Assembly: GCF_002998295.1 (NCBI RefSeq)
Contig: NZ_CP027226.1
Span: 1,666,001-1,730,000 of the forward strand
Reading direction: 5' to 3'
Source of the DNA: Fastidiosipila sanguinis
GTDB lineage: Bacteria; Bacillota; Clostridia; Saccharofermentanales; Fastidiosipilaceae
Length of the DNA: 64,000 nucleotides
Below are positions 1 to 8,824 of the stretch, piece by piece (position 1 is the first letter of the stretch; each line of letters opens with the position of its first letter). The notes under the pieces are model-generated. The model saw only the letters and a program-made list of their open reading frames with translations. It was not told the DNA's origin and ran no database searches. The position numbers were made by a program, and so were the translations under genes.

Positions 1-358
1 ATACATCAGAACAAACGGTATGCAAGCATTGATCGGTATGCGTCAAATGCCAGAGTACGAAGCAGCTTCAACTCCTGATGAAGGTGTAAGAAAACAATTA
101 TTCTTCTATGATGATAATGATCTATTCTTCCCATTCAACCCATCAGTACCTCTAAATCAAGATGAGAAACCAACATACGAAGAAAAAATGGGTGCAATTA
201 AGACTAAAGTCGATGAAGACCTATTGAAATTCGTTATCGGTACAAGAGATATAGCTGAATACGATAACTTTGTGAAAGAAGTTCAAGACTTAGGTATTCA
301 AGAACTAATCGATATCAAACAAGCGGCATACGATAGATACTCTAGCGTAGGTAAATAG
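1..358 (+). CDS. ABC sugar transporter substrate-binding protein, C-terminal part
   Basis: The reading frame is open from the left edge, so the start and most of the protein lie outside the window. The visible 119 residues are helical and charged, and end in a segment (IDIKQAAYDRYSSVGK) very like the C-terminus of the complete LplA-type binding protein at 52472-54247 (KQYQAARDRYTSN). I infer an extracellular lipoprotein that delivers oligosaccharides to a sugar ABC importer whose permeases would lie upstream. It is followed by glycan-degrading enzymes on the same strand, so it probably supplies the substrates for the GH94 and GH84 enzymes. The family call is good; the substrate is inferred from context only. 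Confidence 0.75.
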   Translation, partial: YIRTNGMQALIGMRQMPEYEAASTPDEGVRKQLFFYDDNDLFFPFNPSVPLNQDEKPTYEEKMGAIKTKVDEDLLKFVIGTRDIAEYDNFVKEVQDLGIQELIDIKQAAYDRYSSVGK

Positions 359-374
359 TTAAATAAGAACTACG

Positions 375-399
375 GTGCGGAGCGGATCTCGCTCCGCAC
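375..399 (+). terminator. GC-rich hairpin after the binding-protein gene
   Basis: A perfect 10-bp stem (GTGCGGAGCG with CGCTCCGCAC) and a 5-nt loop lie 16 nt after the stop codon. Only a short T tract follows (ATTTTAAAT), so it may act as a leaky terminator or a 3' mRNA stabiliser. Such hairpins often follow binding-protein genes and keep their expression above that of downstream genes. Confidence 0.6.
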
Positions 400-452
400 A
401 TTTTAAATAAATATTAAAGCCTTTATTCAAGGATAGTTAAGGAGAGAATGCA

Positions 453-1889
453 ATGGTTAAATTCGGTACAGGTGGCTGGCGTGCGTTAATTGGAGATGAA
501 TTTACAAAATTTAATATCACAAGATTAGCACAAGCTATGGCCGATTATATTTGGAAAAACTCAAAAGATGAAGAGCAATCAGTCGTAATCGGTTACGACA
601 GAAGATTTTTATCAAAAACAGCAGCGATTTGGGTTTTAGAAGTCTTTGCTGCAAACAATATTAAAGTTAATTTAATAAATGAAGAAGCTCCGACTCCGAT
701 GACTATGTTCACTATTGGTGATCTTGGCCTAGAATACGGAATTGCAGTTACAGCAAGTCATAATGCATATGAGTGGAACGGTATTAAATTCTTTTTCGAC
801 GGAGGGAAAGATGCAACAGTAGAAGTTACTGATGAACTTGAAAAAATGACTGCAAACATAAAGATTGAAGACGTTAAATCCATGAGATTTGATGAGGCTA
901 AAGAGAGAGGCCTTGTAGTTATTATTAATCCATTAAATAGCTACATTGACAGAATAATGTCTTTAATAGATGTTGAAGCAATTAAGAATAGAGATTTAAG
1001 AATCTTATTAGATCCAATGCATGGTGTTTCCAGAATTGCACTACAAGCTTTACTAATCAACTGTAGATGCAGACTAGATGCAATTAATGATAGCCATGAC
1101 ATGATGTTTGGTGGAAATATGCCATCACCTTCAAGTGGTAATTTACAAAGACTAAAAGAATTAGTAGTCAAGGGTAATTATGATCTTGGTGTAGCAACAG
1201 ATGGAGACGCTGATAGAATCGGCTTGATATCAGAGCAAGGAAGATATATTCATGCTAATGATATTTTAGTTTTGCTTTACTACTACTACCTAGAATATAA
1301 GGGCGAGAGATCAGCAGTTGTTAGAAATATTTCTACAACTCATATTCTGGATAGAATTGCAAAAGCATATGGACAAGAATGTATAGAAGTTCCAGTTGGT
1401 TTCAAACATATTACCAAAGGAATGGAAGATTCTGGAGCGATCATCGGTGGCGAAAGCTCAGGTGGTTTAGCTACAGTAGGGCATATTAAAGGTAAAGACG
1501 GTATTTACGCTGCAGCTTTAATAATTGAGATGTTAAGTTTATTAAATAAATCTTTAACCGATATTTTGGATGAGATTTATGAGAAATTTGGCCAATTATT
1601 TACTGTAGAAAGAAACTTCCGTGTTACTGAAGAACATAAAGAAGAAATTAGACGAGTTTTATTCACAGAATCTAAGTTGCCAGAATTTAATCAAAAGATT
1701 GAGAAAGTCTCAGATAAAGATGGTTTGAAAGTATACTTCGAAAACGATGGCTGGATACTTGTAAGGTTCTCAGGTACAGAGCCAGTAATTAGAATCTACT
1801 CGGAAATGGATTCAGTTGAAGGTGCCTCTGCAAACTGCGACATCATGCAAGACTTCTTAAAGATTACTTCTGAGATGATAACAGATTAA
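453..1889 (+). CDS. Alpha-D-phosphohexomutase (phosphoglucomutase/phosphomannomutase family)
   Basis: This is a 478-residue cytosolic enzyme of the phosphohexomutase superfamily, which moves phosphate between C1 and C6 of a hexose. The catalytic serine is S102 in TASHN, the metal loop is DGDADR at 250-255, the sugar-binding loop is GGESSGG at 332-338 and the phosphate-binding loop is RFSGTEP at 438-444. AAGGAG lies 8 nt before the ATG. It sits directly before two GH94-type phosphorylases, which release a sugar-1-phosphate, so the natural role is converting that product to the 6-phosphate. If the phosphorylases act on GlcNAc disaccharides, the substrate would be GlcNAc-1-P. The family is certain; the sugar is inferred. 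Confidence 0.88.
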   Translation: MVKFGTGGWRALIGDEFTKFNITRLAQAMADYIWKNSKDEEQSVVIGYDRRFLSKTAAIWVLEVFAANNIKVNLINEEAPTPMTMFTIGDLGLEYGIAVTASHNAYEWNGIKFFFDGGKDATVEVTDELEKMTANIKIEDVKSMRFDEAKERGLVVIINPLNSYIDRIMSLIDVEAIKNRDLRILLDPMHGVSRIALQALLINCRCRLDAINDSHDMMFGGNMPSPSSGNLQRLKELVVKGNYDLGVATDGDADRIGLISEQGRYIHANDILVLLYYYYLEYKGERSAVVRNISTTHILDRIAKAYGQECIEVPVGFKHITKGMEDSGAIIGGESSGGLATVGHIKGKDGIYAAALIIEMLSLLNKSLTDILDEIYEKFGQLFTVERNFRVTEEHKEEIRRVLFTESKLPEFNQKIEKVSDKDGLKVYFENDGWILVRFSGTEPVIRIYSEMDSVEGASANCDIMQDFLKITSEMITD

Positions 1890-1941
1890 TATCAAATTTA
1901 TTTAGAATACTAAAAAATAAAAATGTAGTAAGGGGATAACT

Positions 1942-4551
1942 ATGCCAAATTTTAACGAGAAAATTAAATTTTTTCATGACACATATGAAGCAATAAAGAA
2001 TGATAATTTAGAAAATAGCAAACCTTTACCAGGTAAGAATTATTTCCTAAGCGATAATAGTGTGTTAGCTATTCCTAGAAATGAAGGTGAAAGCCGCTTC
2101 CCATATGGTAGAGATGGTTTCAACTTCTGGACATATGCATCAGGATATATGCATGCAAATGAAGGTTTATTCTCACCTTTCCTAAGAGCGAAAGAGGGAC
2201 AAGAGCCAGTAATTGCTTTCTTTGCAGGTAAAAAGAATGAAGACAAATATGATGTTTTACCATTACTTGCTGTACCAGAGATAGAAACTAATAACTTCGG
2301 AAATGTAGAAAGATTCACTATATTCGATGTGAACTGTACATATTATATCTGTAGAACTGATGACTTTGATTTTACAATTAGAGTATTTGTTGATGCAGAT
2401 AATAAAGTGAACTTTACAATCCAAGTTGATAATAAAAACTCAAGTTCTGAAGAAATATATTTGGCATGGTACTTTAACCCAATGCTAAACCACAGTATCA
2501 GCGACAATGATGAAAATAGATGGTTTAGACAAACAGAGTTCGAAGATTATGGTGACTTAGGTAGATTTGTATTTAAAGTCAATGAAGACTTAAGTAGATC
2601 AAAATCAGTAACTAACTTTGCAGTTCTAAATCAAGGTATTAGTGGTGAAAATTATAGTTTAGAAAGAAAAATAGCATCAAGCTCAAGATATAATTTGGTT
2701 GGTGGTGCACACAGTAGTCTTTACAAGGCTAGAGCCTTCGAGAATGGTGCTTATGATGTTGATGAAACAGTTACAGCATTTACTGAAACTTCAGCAGCTA
2801 GTGAACTTGCATTCCTAAACTTAGAGCAAAACGCAAAAGTAAGAGTCGATATTAAGATGGATTATATTGTGCATTGCGAAGAAGATGATGCATACAAACC
2901 ATTATTTAAAGATATTGATATTGTCAAATTAGAGCAAGATGTAGAGAAGGCATACCACGAGAGTGAAGAAAATGATAAGAGCCTACTCATACATTTTGAC
3001 ACTAGTGAAATTGAAGGATTGGATGGTGAGACCTTAACTCACTTCATGAAGTATCTCAAAAAACAAGTTGAGTTCTGTGCAAGTATTAAAGGATTCATCC
3101 AACTCTCATTAGGTTCACTAATTGGAATCAGAGACGTATATCAAGCAATAGAAGCAGTTCTATTCTACGAACCAGAACTAGCAAGAGCTAAAATGCTTGA
3201 GTCACTTGAATTTATCGATCCTAGTGGTAGAGCACCAAGACAATATTCTCTACCAACAAATGAAGGGGATAATCCAATAATGGATTTACGTCCATTTATC
3301 GACCAAGGTCACTGGGTAATAGATACATTCGTAACTTATATTAAATACACAGGCGATTTCTCAATTCTTGATGAAGAGCTTGCGTACTACGAAATTATTG
3401 ATGAAAGAGGAAAAATCGTAGCAAAAACCGATTACAAGGATTCTGCACTTCAACACATGTTGAAAGTTATGGATTTCTTAATTTCAAACATTGATCCAGA
3501 TACCAAGTGTTTGAAAGCTCTCTTCGGAGACTGGAACGATGCCCTAGATGGTCTAGGTGTTTCAAAAGATCCAAACAAAGACTATGGTAACGGTGTTTCC
3601 GTAATGGCTTCATTACAACTTTACAAGAATCTAGAAGAAATGGCAGAGCTTCTAAATCACTTAGGTGTACACCAGGAGGAAGTTAAGCTTTATCAAAAAA
3701 CTAGAGCAGAGTTGAAGGAAGGTCTATTGCAATACGCTGTTCTGGATAATGGCGAAAGAAAACATATCGCACATGGATGGGGAGAAGACAGAGAGTATTA
3801 TGTTGCTGGATTTAATGATCCAGATGGCGTAGAAAGATATGGCCTAACAGCTCCAGCTTTCTGGGTAATTAGTCGCTTATATGAAGAAACTCCAGAGTTG
3901 AGAGATGTTTTGGTACATACTTTCGAAATATTAGACTCTAAATATGGTCTCAAGACTTTTGAGCCAGGTTTCGCTCCAGGTACTCCAGGTGTAGGTAGAA
4001 TTCCTAAACTGCCAATTGGTACAGCTGAGAATGGTGCTGTTTACATTCACGGATCCGTTTTCGGAACAGCTGCACTATTTGCTATGGGCGAATCTAAGAT
4101 GGCTTGGGAAGAACTAGTCAAGAATTTACCTTTTACCGCAGTTCACGAGACAGTCTCCCATACTCCTTTTGTCATGCCAAACTCATACGGTTACAACCCA
4201 GAGTTAAACATTGATGGCGAATCCATGAATGATTGGCAAACAGGTAGCTCTAACGTCGTCCTAAAAATAATTCTATACTTCGTATTCGGTATTAGATTCG
4301 AGTATGACGGAATTAGAATTCAAACAGCAGCTAATAACCCATTTAAATCTTTAGACTTACAGATGAAGTACAGAGGCAAGAGTTTAAACTTAACTTTAAC
4401 CCAAGATGACTCAAGAGATTCAAGAGTCTTCAAGCTAAATGGTTCTGAAATGCGTGGAAACTATGACGAGAACTATAGAGCTGATGTACTATTTATTAAA
4501 GCTGAAGATTTAGAGAACTTAGAACAAATTGATATAGAAGTTATCAATTAG
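1942..4551 (+). CDS. GH94-type glycoside phosphorylase (first copy)
   Basis: An 869-residue protein without a signal peptide, related to GH94 cellobiose/N,N'-diacetylchitobiose phosphorylases. These split a beta-linked disaccharide with phosphate to give sugar-1-phosphate and free sugar. The N-terminal beta-sandwich carries GFNFWTYASGYMHANEGLFS. The (alpha/alpha)6 part has RDVYQAIEA, SGRAPRQYS and GDWNDALDG, with DWND at 530-533, the motif that holds the proposed general acid in this family. GTAENGAVYIHGS and WQTGSSN follow near the C-terminus. It is longer than typical members (about 800) and divergent, so the substrate cannot be read off. The mutase precedes it and a paralogue lies at 10590. 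A GlcNAc-containing disaccharide is the contextual guess. Confidence 0.8.
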   Translation: MPNFNEKIKFFHDTYEAIKNDNLENSKPLPGKNYFLSDNSVLAIPRNEGESRFPYGRDGFNFWTYASGYMHANEGLFSPFLRAKEGQEPVIAFFAGKKNEDKYDVLPLLAVPEIETNNFGNVERFTIFDVNCTYYICRTDDFDFTIRVFVDADNKVNFTIQVDNKNSSSEEIYLAWYFNPMLNHSISDNDENRWFRQTEFEDYGDLGRFVFKVNEDLSRSKSVTNFAVLNQGISGENYSLERKIASSSRYNLVGGAHSSLYKARAFENGAYDVDETVTAFTETSAASELAFLNLEQNAKVRVDIKMDYIVHCEEDDAYKPLFKDIDIVKLEQDVEKAYHESEENDKSLLIHFDTSEIEGLDGETLTHFMKYLKKQVEFCASIKGFIQLSLGSLIGIRDVYQAIEAVLFYEPELARAKMLESLEFIDPSGRAPRQYSLPTNEGDNPIMDLRPFIDQGHWVIDTFVTYIKYTGDFSILDEELAYYEIIDERGKIVAKTDYKDSALQHMLKVMDFLISNIDPDTKCLKALFGDWNDALDGLGVSKDPNKDYGNGVSVMASLQLYKNLEEMAELLNHLGVHQEEVKLYQKTRAELKEGLLQYAVLDNGERKHIAHGWGEDREYYVAGFNDPDGVERYGLTAPAFWVISRLYEETPELRDVLVHTFEILDSKYGLKTFEPGFAPGTPGVGRIPKLPIGTAENGAVYIHGSVFGTAALFAMGESKMAWEELVKNLPFTAVHETVSHTPFVMPNSYGYNPELNIDGESMNDWQTGSSNVVLKIILYFVFGIRFEYDGIRIQTAANNPFKSLDLQMKYRGKSLNLTLTQDDSRDSRVFKLNGSEMRGNYDENYRADVLFIKAEDLENLEQIDIEVIN

Positions 4552-4601
4552 TAGCTATTACTATTTTAGGATAGTAAACGTCTTTAAACTTGGAGGTTTA
4601 T

Positions 4602-7600
4602 ATGAAGAAGCATAGACGTAAGACATTAAATATTTTGTCATTAACTTTAGTGTTGAGTTTGATTGTCGGTCTTTTTGCAAGCCCAATCAGCATGCATAAG
4701 CTATCTGCTGAAGAAGCGGAGGCTGGGCAAGAAGCTGCTCAAGAGGATGCCCAAGAGGCTGCTCAAGAGGATGCCCAAGAGGCTGCTCAAGAGGCTGCTC
4801 AAGAGGATGCTCAAGAGGATGCCCAAGAGGCTGGACAAGAGTTTATTATTTCCCAAGATGACATGAGCACAAGATTAAATTCTGCTTGGGACGATTGGGG
4901 AAATTTAAAATACGTTAACGATAATGGCGAAGATGTAATCGCCCTAGGCAATGACGGTGGTGCAGGTATTTATATGGAGAAATATTCTGGATCAAGAAAT
5001 ATTATCGTTAGTGCAAGAGCTAGAGTCGGAGAAAAAGAAACTGTAGAACCTGGTATTTTGCAAATTGAGTATTTTAAAGCTGATGGAAGTAAGGACAGAG
5101 TTCGTATACATAGTTTTACTAGCCATGAATATGAAGAGGTTGAAGTACCTGTAGAAATACCAGCTGATGCTATTGATGTACAAATTTCTATCTACAAAAA
5201 TCCAGGTGAAGATTTCGCATTCTATGATTATATAAAAATTTATAGTCTAGAAGGAGAAGTAGAGGGATATCCAAAAGATAAAGGTGGAGCTGTTGAACAT
5301 ATCAATGTAGAAGATTTATATGATAAGCCAACAGAACCAGAAACTCCTACAGAACCTGAAACACCAACAGAACCAGAAAAAAATGCAACAGAAGTTGAAT
5401 TAGGCAAAAACTTAGCCAAGAACCCTGAATTCGAATTAAGTTATAATAATAATGGTCCTGGAGAAGCTGCAGAAATTGAAGGCTGGGATAATGACTTAGA
5501 CGTTGACAGTGGCAACATAGGACAGACTTTTATTACTGAAGAAGGTTATGAAGGAAGTAAATCAATAGTAACTGGACCAGGCGAAGGTGGAAGATCTCAG
5601 TACATTTTAAATATTCCTGAGAATATTAAATTCACACTCAAAGTTACAGGTAAAGTAAGTCATGAAACTGAAACTGGATATTTTGGTGTTGACTGTCTAG
5701 ATGAGAATATGAAGAGGATAGCAGGTGGTAAATCTGGTAGTCTATTTACTTCGACTGAATGGACTGAGAAATCTATAGAATTCACTACTGTCCCAGGAAC
5801 AAAAGCTTTACAGCTATATACATACAAGAACTCTTCTCCTCAAGGACAAGAGTCATACGCTTACTTCGATAATTTCGAATTAGTCGCTATATCAGACGAC
5901 CGTACTAATATTGAACTAATTAAGAACCCAGGTTTTGAAGATGGATTAGTTGCATGGGATGGCTGGGAAAATCTAAATGAGCATGCAATAACTCACGACC
6001 CAGTATTCGAAGGTGAAAATGCAATTTTAATTAGTGGAGATAACGGTATTGGACAAAACCTTAATTTACAAGCAGGCAAAACATATAAATTTATTGCTCA
6101 CGGTCTAGTACTCGAAGAAGGTGATGTTGTTTACTTTGGTATAGAAGGTGTGGACAAAGTTAATGGTAAAACAGTTAAGACACGTTTAAGAGTAGGTGAA
6201 TTCTCAACAACAGAATTTAGCAAATTTGAAGCTACTTTTACCGTAGAAAAAGAGTCTGAAAGTTATCAGGTCTATATCTGGAAAGATGGTTCAGGTAAAG
6301 CTGTATTTGATGGCTTCTCTCTAGTAAATGTTACAGAAAAAGATAATCCAAACGGAGCAGATAATCCAAACTTCATTAATCCAATCAACAAAACAGAAGG
6401 CGTATTTTTCGATGACTTCGAGAATGGAGTAGATCCATCAAAATGGTTAATAGGTAAAACAGTTTGGGGATACGGAAATAATGGTGTTTCACCAGAAAAT
6501 ATTACAGTTGAAAATGGTATTTTGAAAATTAAAGCAAACGGTGACCTCTATGAAGGTGAGCAAAAGGGTTTCAAACGTAACAAAGAAGGCAGAATTGTCC
6601 AATCTGATAGCGGTAAACGTTTAGGTGGTGTCATAGCAACCAAAGACCACTTCGCTTCAGGAAGTTACGAAGTTCGTGCAAGATTATTAGATGAATTAGG
6701 TGTAGTTAATGCATTCTGGACCTTCTTTAATAATGGCGAAAGAAATGACGAGATCGACTGGGAGGCTCCAGGTACTGTTGCTGGTAAACAATACGTAAAT
6801 CAAATCATGGCAAATACTTGGATAGATGACCAAGTACCAAACTCATATATCGTTGATAGTCCAAAAGAATTAGGTACAGCTGAAGGTGTTGCTGAAGGCT
6901 GGCATACATATAGATTTGATTGGTATACAGAAAAAGATAACCCAAGAGTAGAATTCTACCTTGATGGAAAACATGTACATACAGCAACAGAGAGAATTCC
7001 ATCAGCTGCCGGTAGATTCTGGTTGGGTCTATGGTTCCCACAAGGATGGGCAGGTGAACCAAACTTTGATTCAGGAACAATGGAAATAGATTGGGTCAAA
7101 ATTACTCAATTCAAGAATGATGGAGATGAGTGGCTAAGAGGCTTCGATAATGACTGGGCTGATTTAACAGAATATCCAAATCCAGCTAAAGACAGAAGCT
7201 CATACAAAAATACCAATAACTTCGCATATCTTGATGTTGAAGAAATGAATTGGAAACGTGAACTAAATGATGAAGTCATGAAAGACTTTATCAATCAGCT
7301 ACAAGATTATGCAATCAACATGCAATTTGTTGATATGGGTGTCCATGATATAAATGGTGATTTACCACAAAGTCCAGAGAAAGATGCTTTAGTTAGATAC
7401 TGGATGAAGAGAAGTAGAGAACTAGCCCCTGAAATGAAGATCATGGGTACTATTAATGCCAACGCAAGACAGACCATAGAAATATCTGATGAAACTATCG
7501 ATAGAATGGTAGAAGAAGCAGTAAGAATATATAAAGAATATGACTTCGATGGTATTCAAGTTGATATAGAACCATTCAATGTTAGAAATCATCCAAGACT

Positions 7601-8717
7601 AATTCAATACTTAAACAAGTTACGTGCTGCAGCTGGTGCAGATGTTCATATCTCAATCGCTACAACAGCACTAGCTAAGTACTTACCAAACGAGAATATT
7701 TCAGAAATTGCTAAGTATGTAGATATGATTAACCCAATGCTATACGATGTATCAGGTGATGATGAAGGTATAGTGTATTCAGCAGAAGAATTTACTGAAT
7801 TCTGGAAAGAAAATGTTTTGAGATACTCTGAAGCTATTGCAGCATCTGAGAATCCTAATGTACAGCTAGCACCAACAATGCCAGCATATGACGATAAATT
7901 CTATCCAGGAACTCCAGGTTGGCCAGATGCAGATTCTGGAAGAGTGTATTATCACTTACATGAATATGAGAACATTTTAGCTGCGGCCAAAGGTCTACGT
8001 GACGCTATAGATCAAGGAGCTAATGTTTATGGATCAGGTCTATTCTGGTGGGGTACATTTACACTAGCAAATTATGATCAAAGAGATAGTCAAGACTATG
8101 CTAAAGATAGAAATTGGTGGTTAGAAGAATGGGTCAAATATGATCTAAATGAAGAAGAGCCAGAAATGTTACCACCTCTAGAAGTAGTTCAAAATGACTT
8201 AGCTAAGAAGCTTAATGTTACAGCAAAAGCTGATGGTCTAAGAGGTTATAAACTTGTAATTTCTGAAATAGATCAGCCAAGCTTGAATAATGAAGGTTAC
8301 GATATCAAATTATACGACCCTAATGGTAAACTAGTAGAGAAGGTAAATACAGCAATAACTATCTCTATAACATTGCAAGAAAAGGTCGGCAATGATTTAA
8401 CTATCAAACATGAATTTGAGTCAGGAAAATACGAAGATATTCAAGTATTAGCTCTTGACGGACAACGAGTAACATTTGCAGCAGATAGTTTCTCACCTTA
8501 CTACTTTGTTTCTGATACAAGTGAAAGTACAGAACCTAGCATAAGTACAGAAGCAAGTAATACTGAGAGCGAAGGCACAAAAGACAAAAATACTGACAAG
8601 ACCAATGCACCATCTAAGACAGGTGCAAGTGCAGATGTCATAGTATGGTTGCTATTTATAGCTTTAGCTGTTGCAGTTACATATGTAGTAAAAACAAAAC
8701 ATGAAGAAAAATATTAG
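4602..8717 (+). CDS. Secreted multidomain glycosidase: CBM-like modules, GH16, GH18-like, wall-sorting tail
   Basis: A 1371-residue exported protein. I start it at the ATG with GGAGG upstream rather than at an in-frame TTG 12 nt earlier. Order: signal peptide (about 1-36), Ala/Asp-Ala-Gln-Glu repeats (37-80), a beta-sandwich module, a PTEPE linker, two CBM4/9-like modules (about 267-430 and 438-585), a GH16 domain (about 600-845) with EIDWE at 717-721, and a GH18-like barrel (about 870-1185) with DGIQVDIE at 983-990. The tail has a PSKTG motif (1337-1341), a membrane helix and a basic end, resembling a sortase signal, though not a canonical LPXTG. GH16 enzymes cut beta-1,3/1,4 glucans or galactans; GH18 enzymes cut chitin-like or N-glycan GlcNAc bonds. 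It is the only secreted glycosidase here, so it probably makes the oligosaccharides that are imported. Confidence 0.82.
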   Translation: MKKHRRKTLNILSLTLVLSLIVGLFASPISMHKLSAEEAEAGQEAAQEDAQEAAQEDAQEAAQEAAQEDAQEDAQEAGQEFIISQDDMSTRLNSAWDDWGNLKYVNDNGEDVIALGNDGGAGIYMEKYSGSRNIIVSARARVGEKETVEPGILQIEYFKADGSKDRVRIHSFTSHEYEEVEVPVEIPADAIDVQISIYKNPGEDFAFYDYIKIYSLEGEVEGYPKDKGGAVEHINVEDLYDKPTEPETPTEPETPTEPEKNATEVELGKNLAKNPEFELSYNNNGPGEAAEIEGWDNDLDVDSGNIGQTFITEEGYEGSKSIVTGPGEGGRSQYILNIPENIKFTLKVTGKVSHETETGYFGVDCLDENMKRIAGGKSGSLFTSTEWTEKSIEFTTVPGTKALQLYTYKNSSPQGQESYAYFDNFELVAISDDRTNIELIKNPGFEDGLVAWDGWENLNEHAITHDPVFEGENAILISGDNGIGQNLNLQAGKTYKFIAHGLVLEEGDVVYFGIEGVDKVNGKTVKTRLRVGEFSTTEFSKFEATFTVEKESESYQVYIWKDGSGKAVFDGFSLVNVTEKDNPNGADNPNFINPINKTEGVFFDDFENGVDPSKWLIGKTVWGYGNNGVSPENITVENGILKIKANGDLYEGEQKGFKRNKEGRIVQSDSGKRLGGVIATKDHFASGSYEVRARLLDELGVVNAFWTFFNNGERNDEIDWEAPGTVAGKQYVNQIMANTWIDDQVPNSYIVDSPKELGTAEGVAEGWHTYRFDWYTEKDNPRVEFYLDGKHVHTATERIPSAAGRFWLGLWFPQGWAGEPNFDSGTMEIDWVKITQFKNDGDEWLRGFDNDWADLTEYPNPAKDRSSYKNTNNFAYLDVEEMNWKRELNDEVMKDFINQLQDYAINMQFVDMGVHDINGDLPQSPEKDALVRYWMKRSRELAPEMKIMGTINANARQTIEISDETIDRMVEEAVRIYKEYDFDGIQVDIEPFNVRNHPRLIQYLNKLRAAAGADVHISIATTALAKYLPNENISEIAKYVDMINPMLYDVSGDDEGIVYSAEEFTEFWKENVLRYSEAIAASENPNVQLAPTMPAYDDKFYPGTPGWPDADSGRVYYHLHEYENILAAAKGLRDAIDQGANVYGSGLFWWGTFTLANYDQRDSQDYAKDRNWWLEEWVKYDLNEEEPEMLPPLEVVQNDLAKKLNVTAKADGLRGYKLVISEIDQPSLNNEGYDIKLYDPNGKLVEKVNTAITISITLQEKVGNDLTIKHEFESGKYEDIQVLALDGQRVTFAADSFSPYYFVSDTSESTEPSISTEASNTESEGTKDKNTDKTNAPSKTGASADVIVWLLFIALAVAVTYVVKTKHEEKY
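4710..4840 (+). repeat. 12-bp in-frame tandem repeat encoding (A/D)AQE
   Basis: About nine imperfect copies of a 12-bp unit (GCTGCTCAAGAG or GATGCCCAAGAG) lie just after the signal peptide of the secreted glycosidase. They encode a charged AAQE/DAQE spacer. The copies are nearly identical, so copy number is likely to vary between strains by slippage without breaking the frame. Confidence 0.85.
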
Positions 8718-8773
8718 TAAAAACTAGTATTTTTACGTAAACTATTAATATAATAGTTGTATAGAAAATCAAG

Positions 8774-8814
8774 GCCCATCATCTAGAATAAAAATAGTTG
8801 ATGGGCTTCTTTTT
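8774..8814 (+). terminator. Intrinsic terminator between the secreted glycosidase and the GH84 gene
   Basis: A perfect 8-bp stem (GCCCATCA with TGATGGGC) around a 17-nt AT-rich loop is followed by TTCTTTTTT. The AGGAGG of the next gene starts at the next base, so the genes below are transcribed only by read-through, antitermination or an unseen promoter. Confidence 0.85.
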
Positions 8815-8824
8815 AGGAGGGAAT

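Noticed and set aside
4710-4840. CRISPR-like array
   Set aside because: The repeats are contiguous, 12 bp long, in frame within a gene and have no spacers.
4663-4866. Overlapping Lys/Leu/Arg-rich frame across the AQE repeats
   Set aside because: It is a shadow of the repeat in another frame, without a ribosome binding site.
8798-8824. Longer GH84 frame starting at 8798
   Set aside because: These codons lie inside a terminator hairpin and upstream of the AGGAGG that fits the ATG at 8825.
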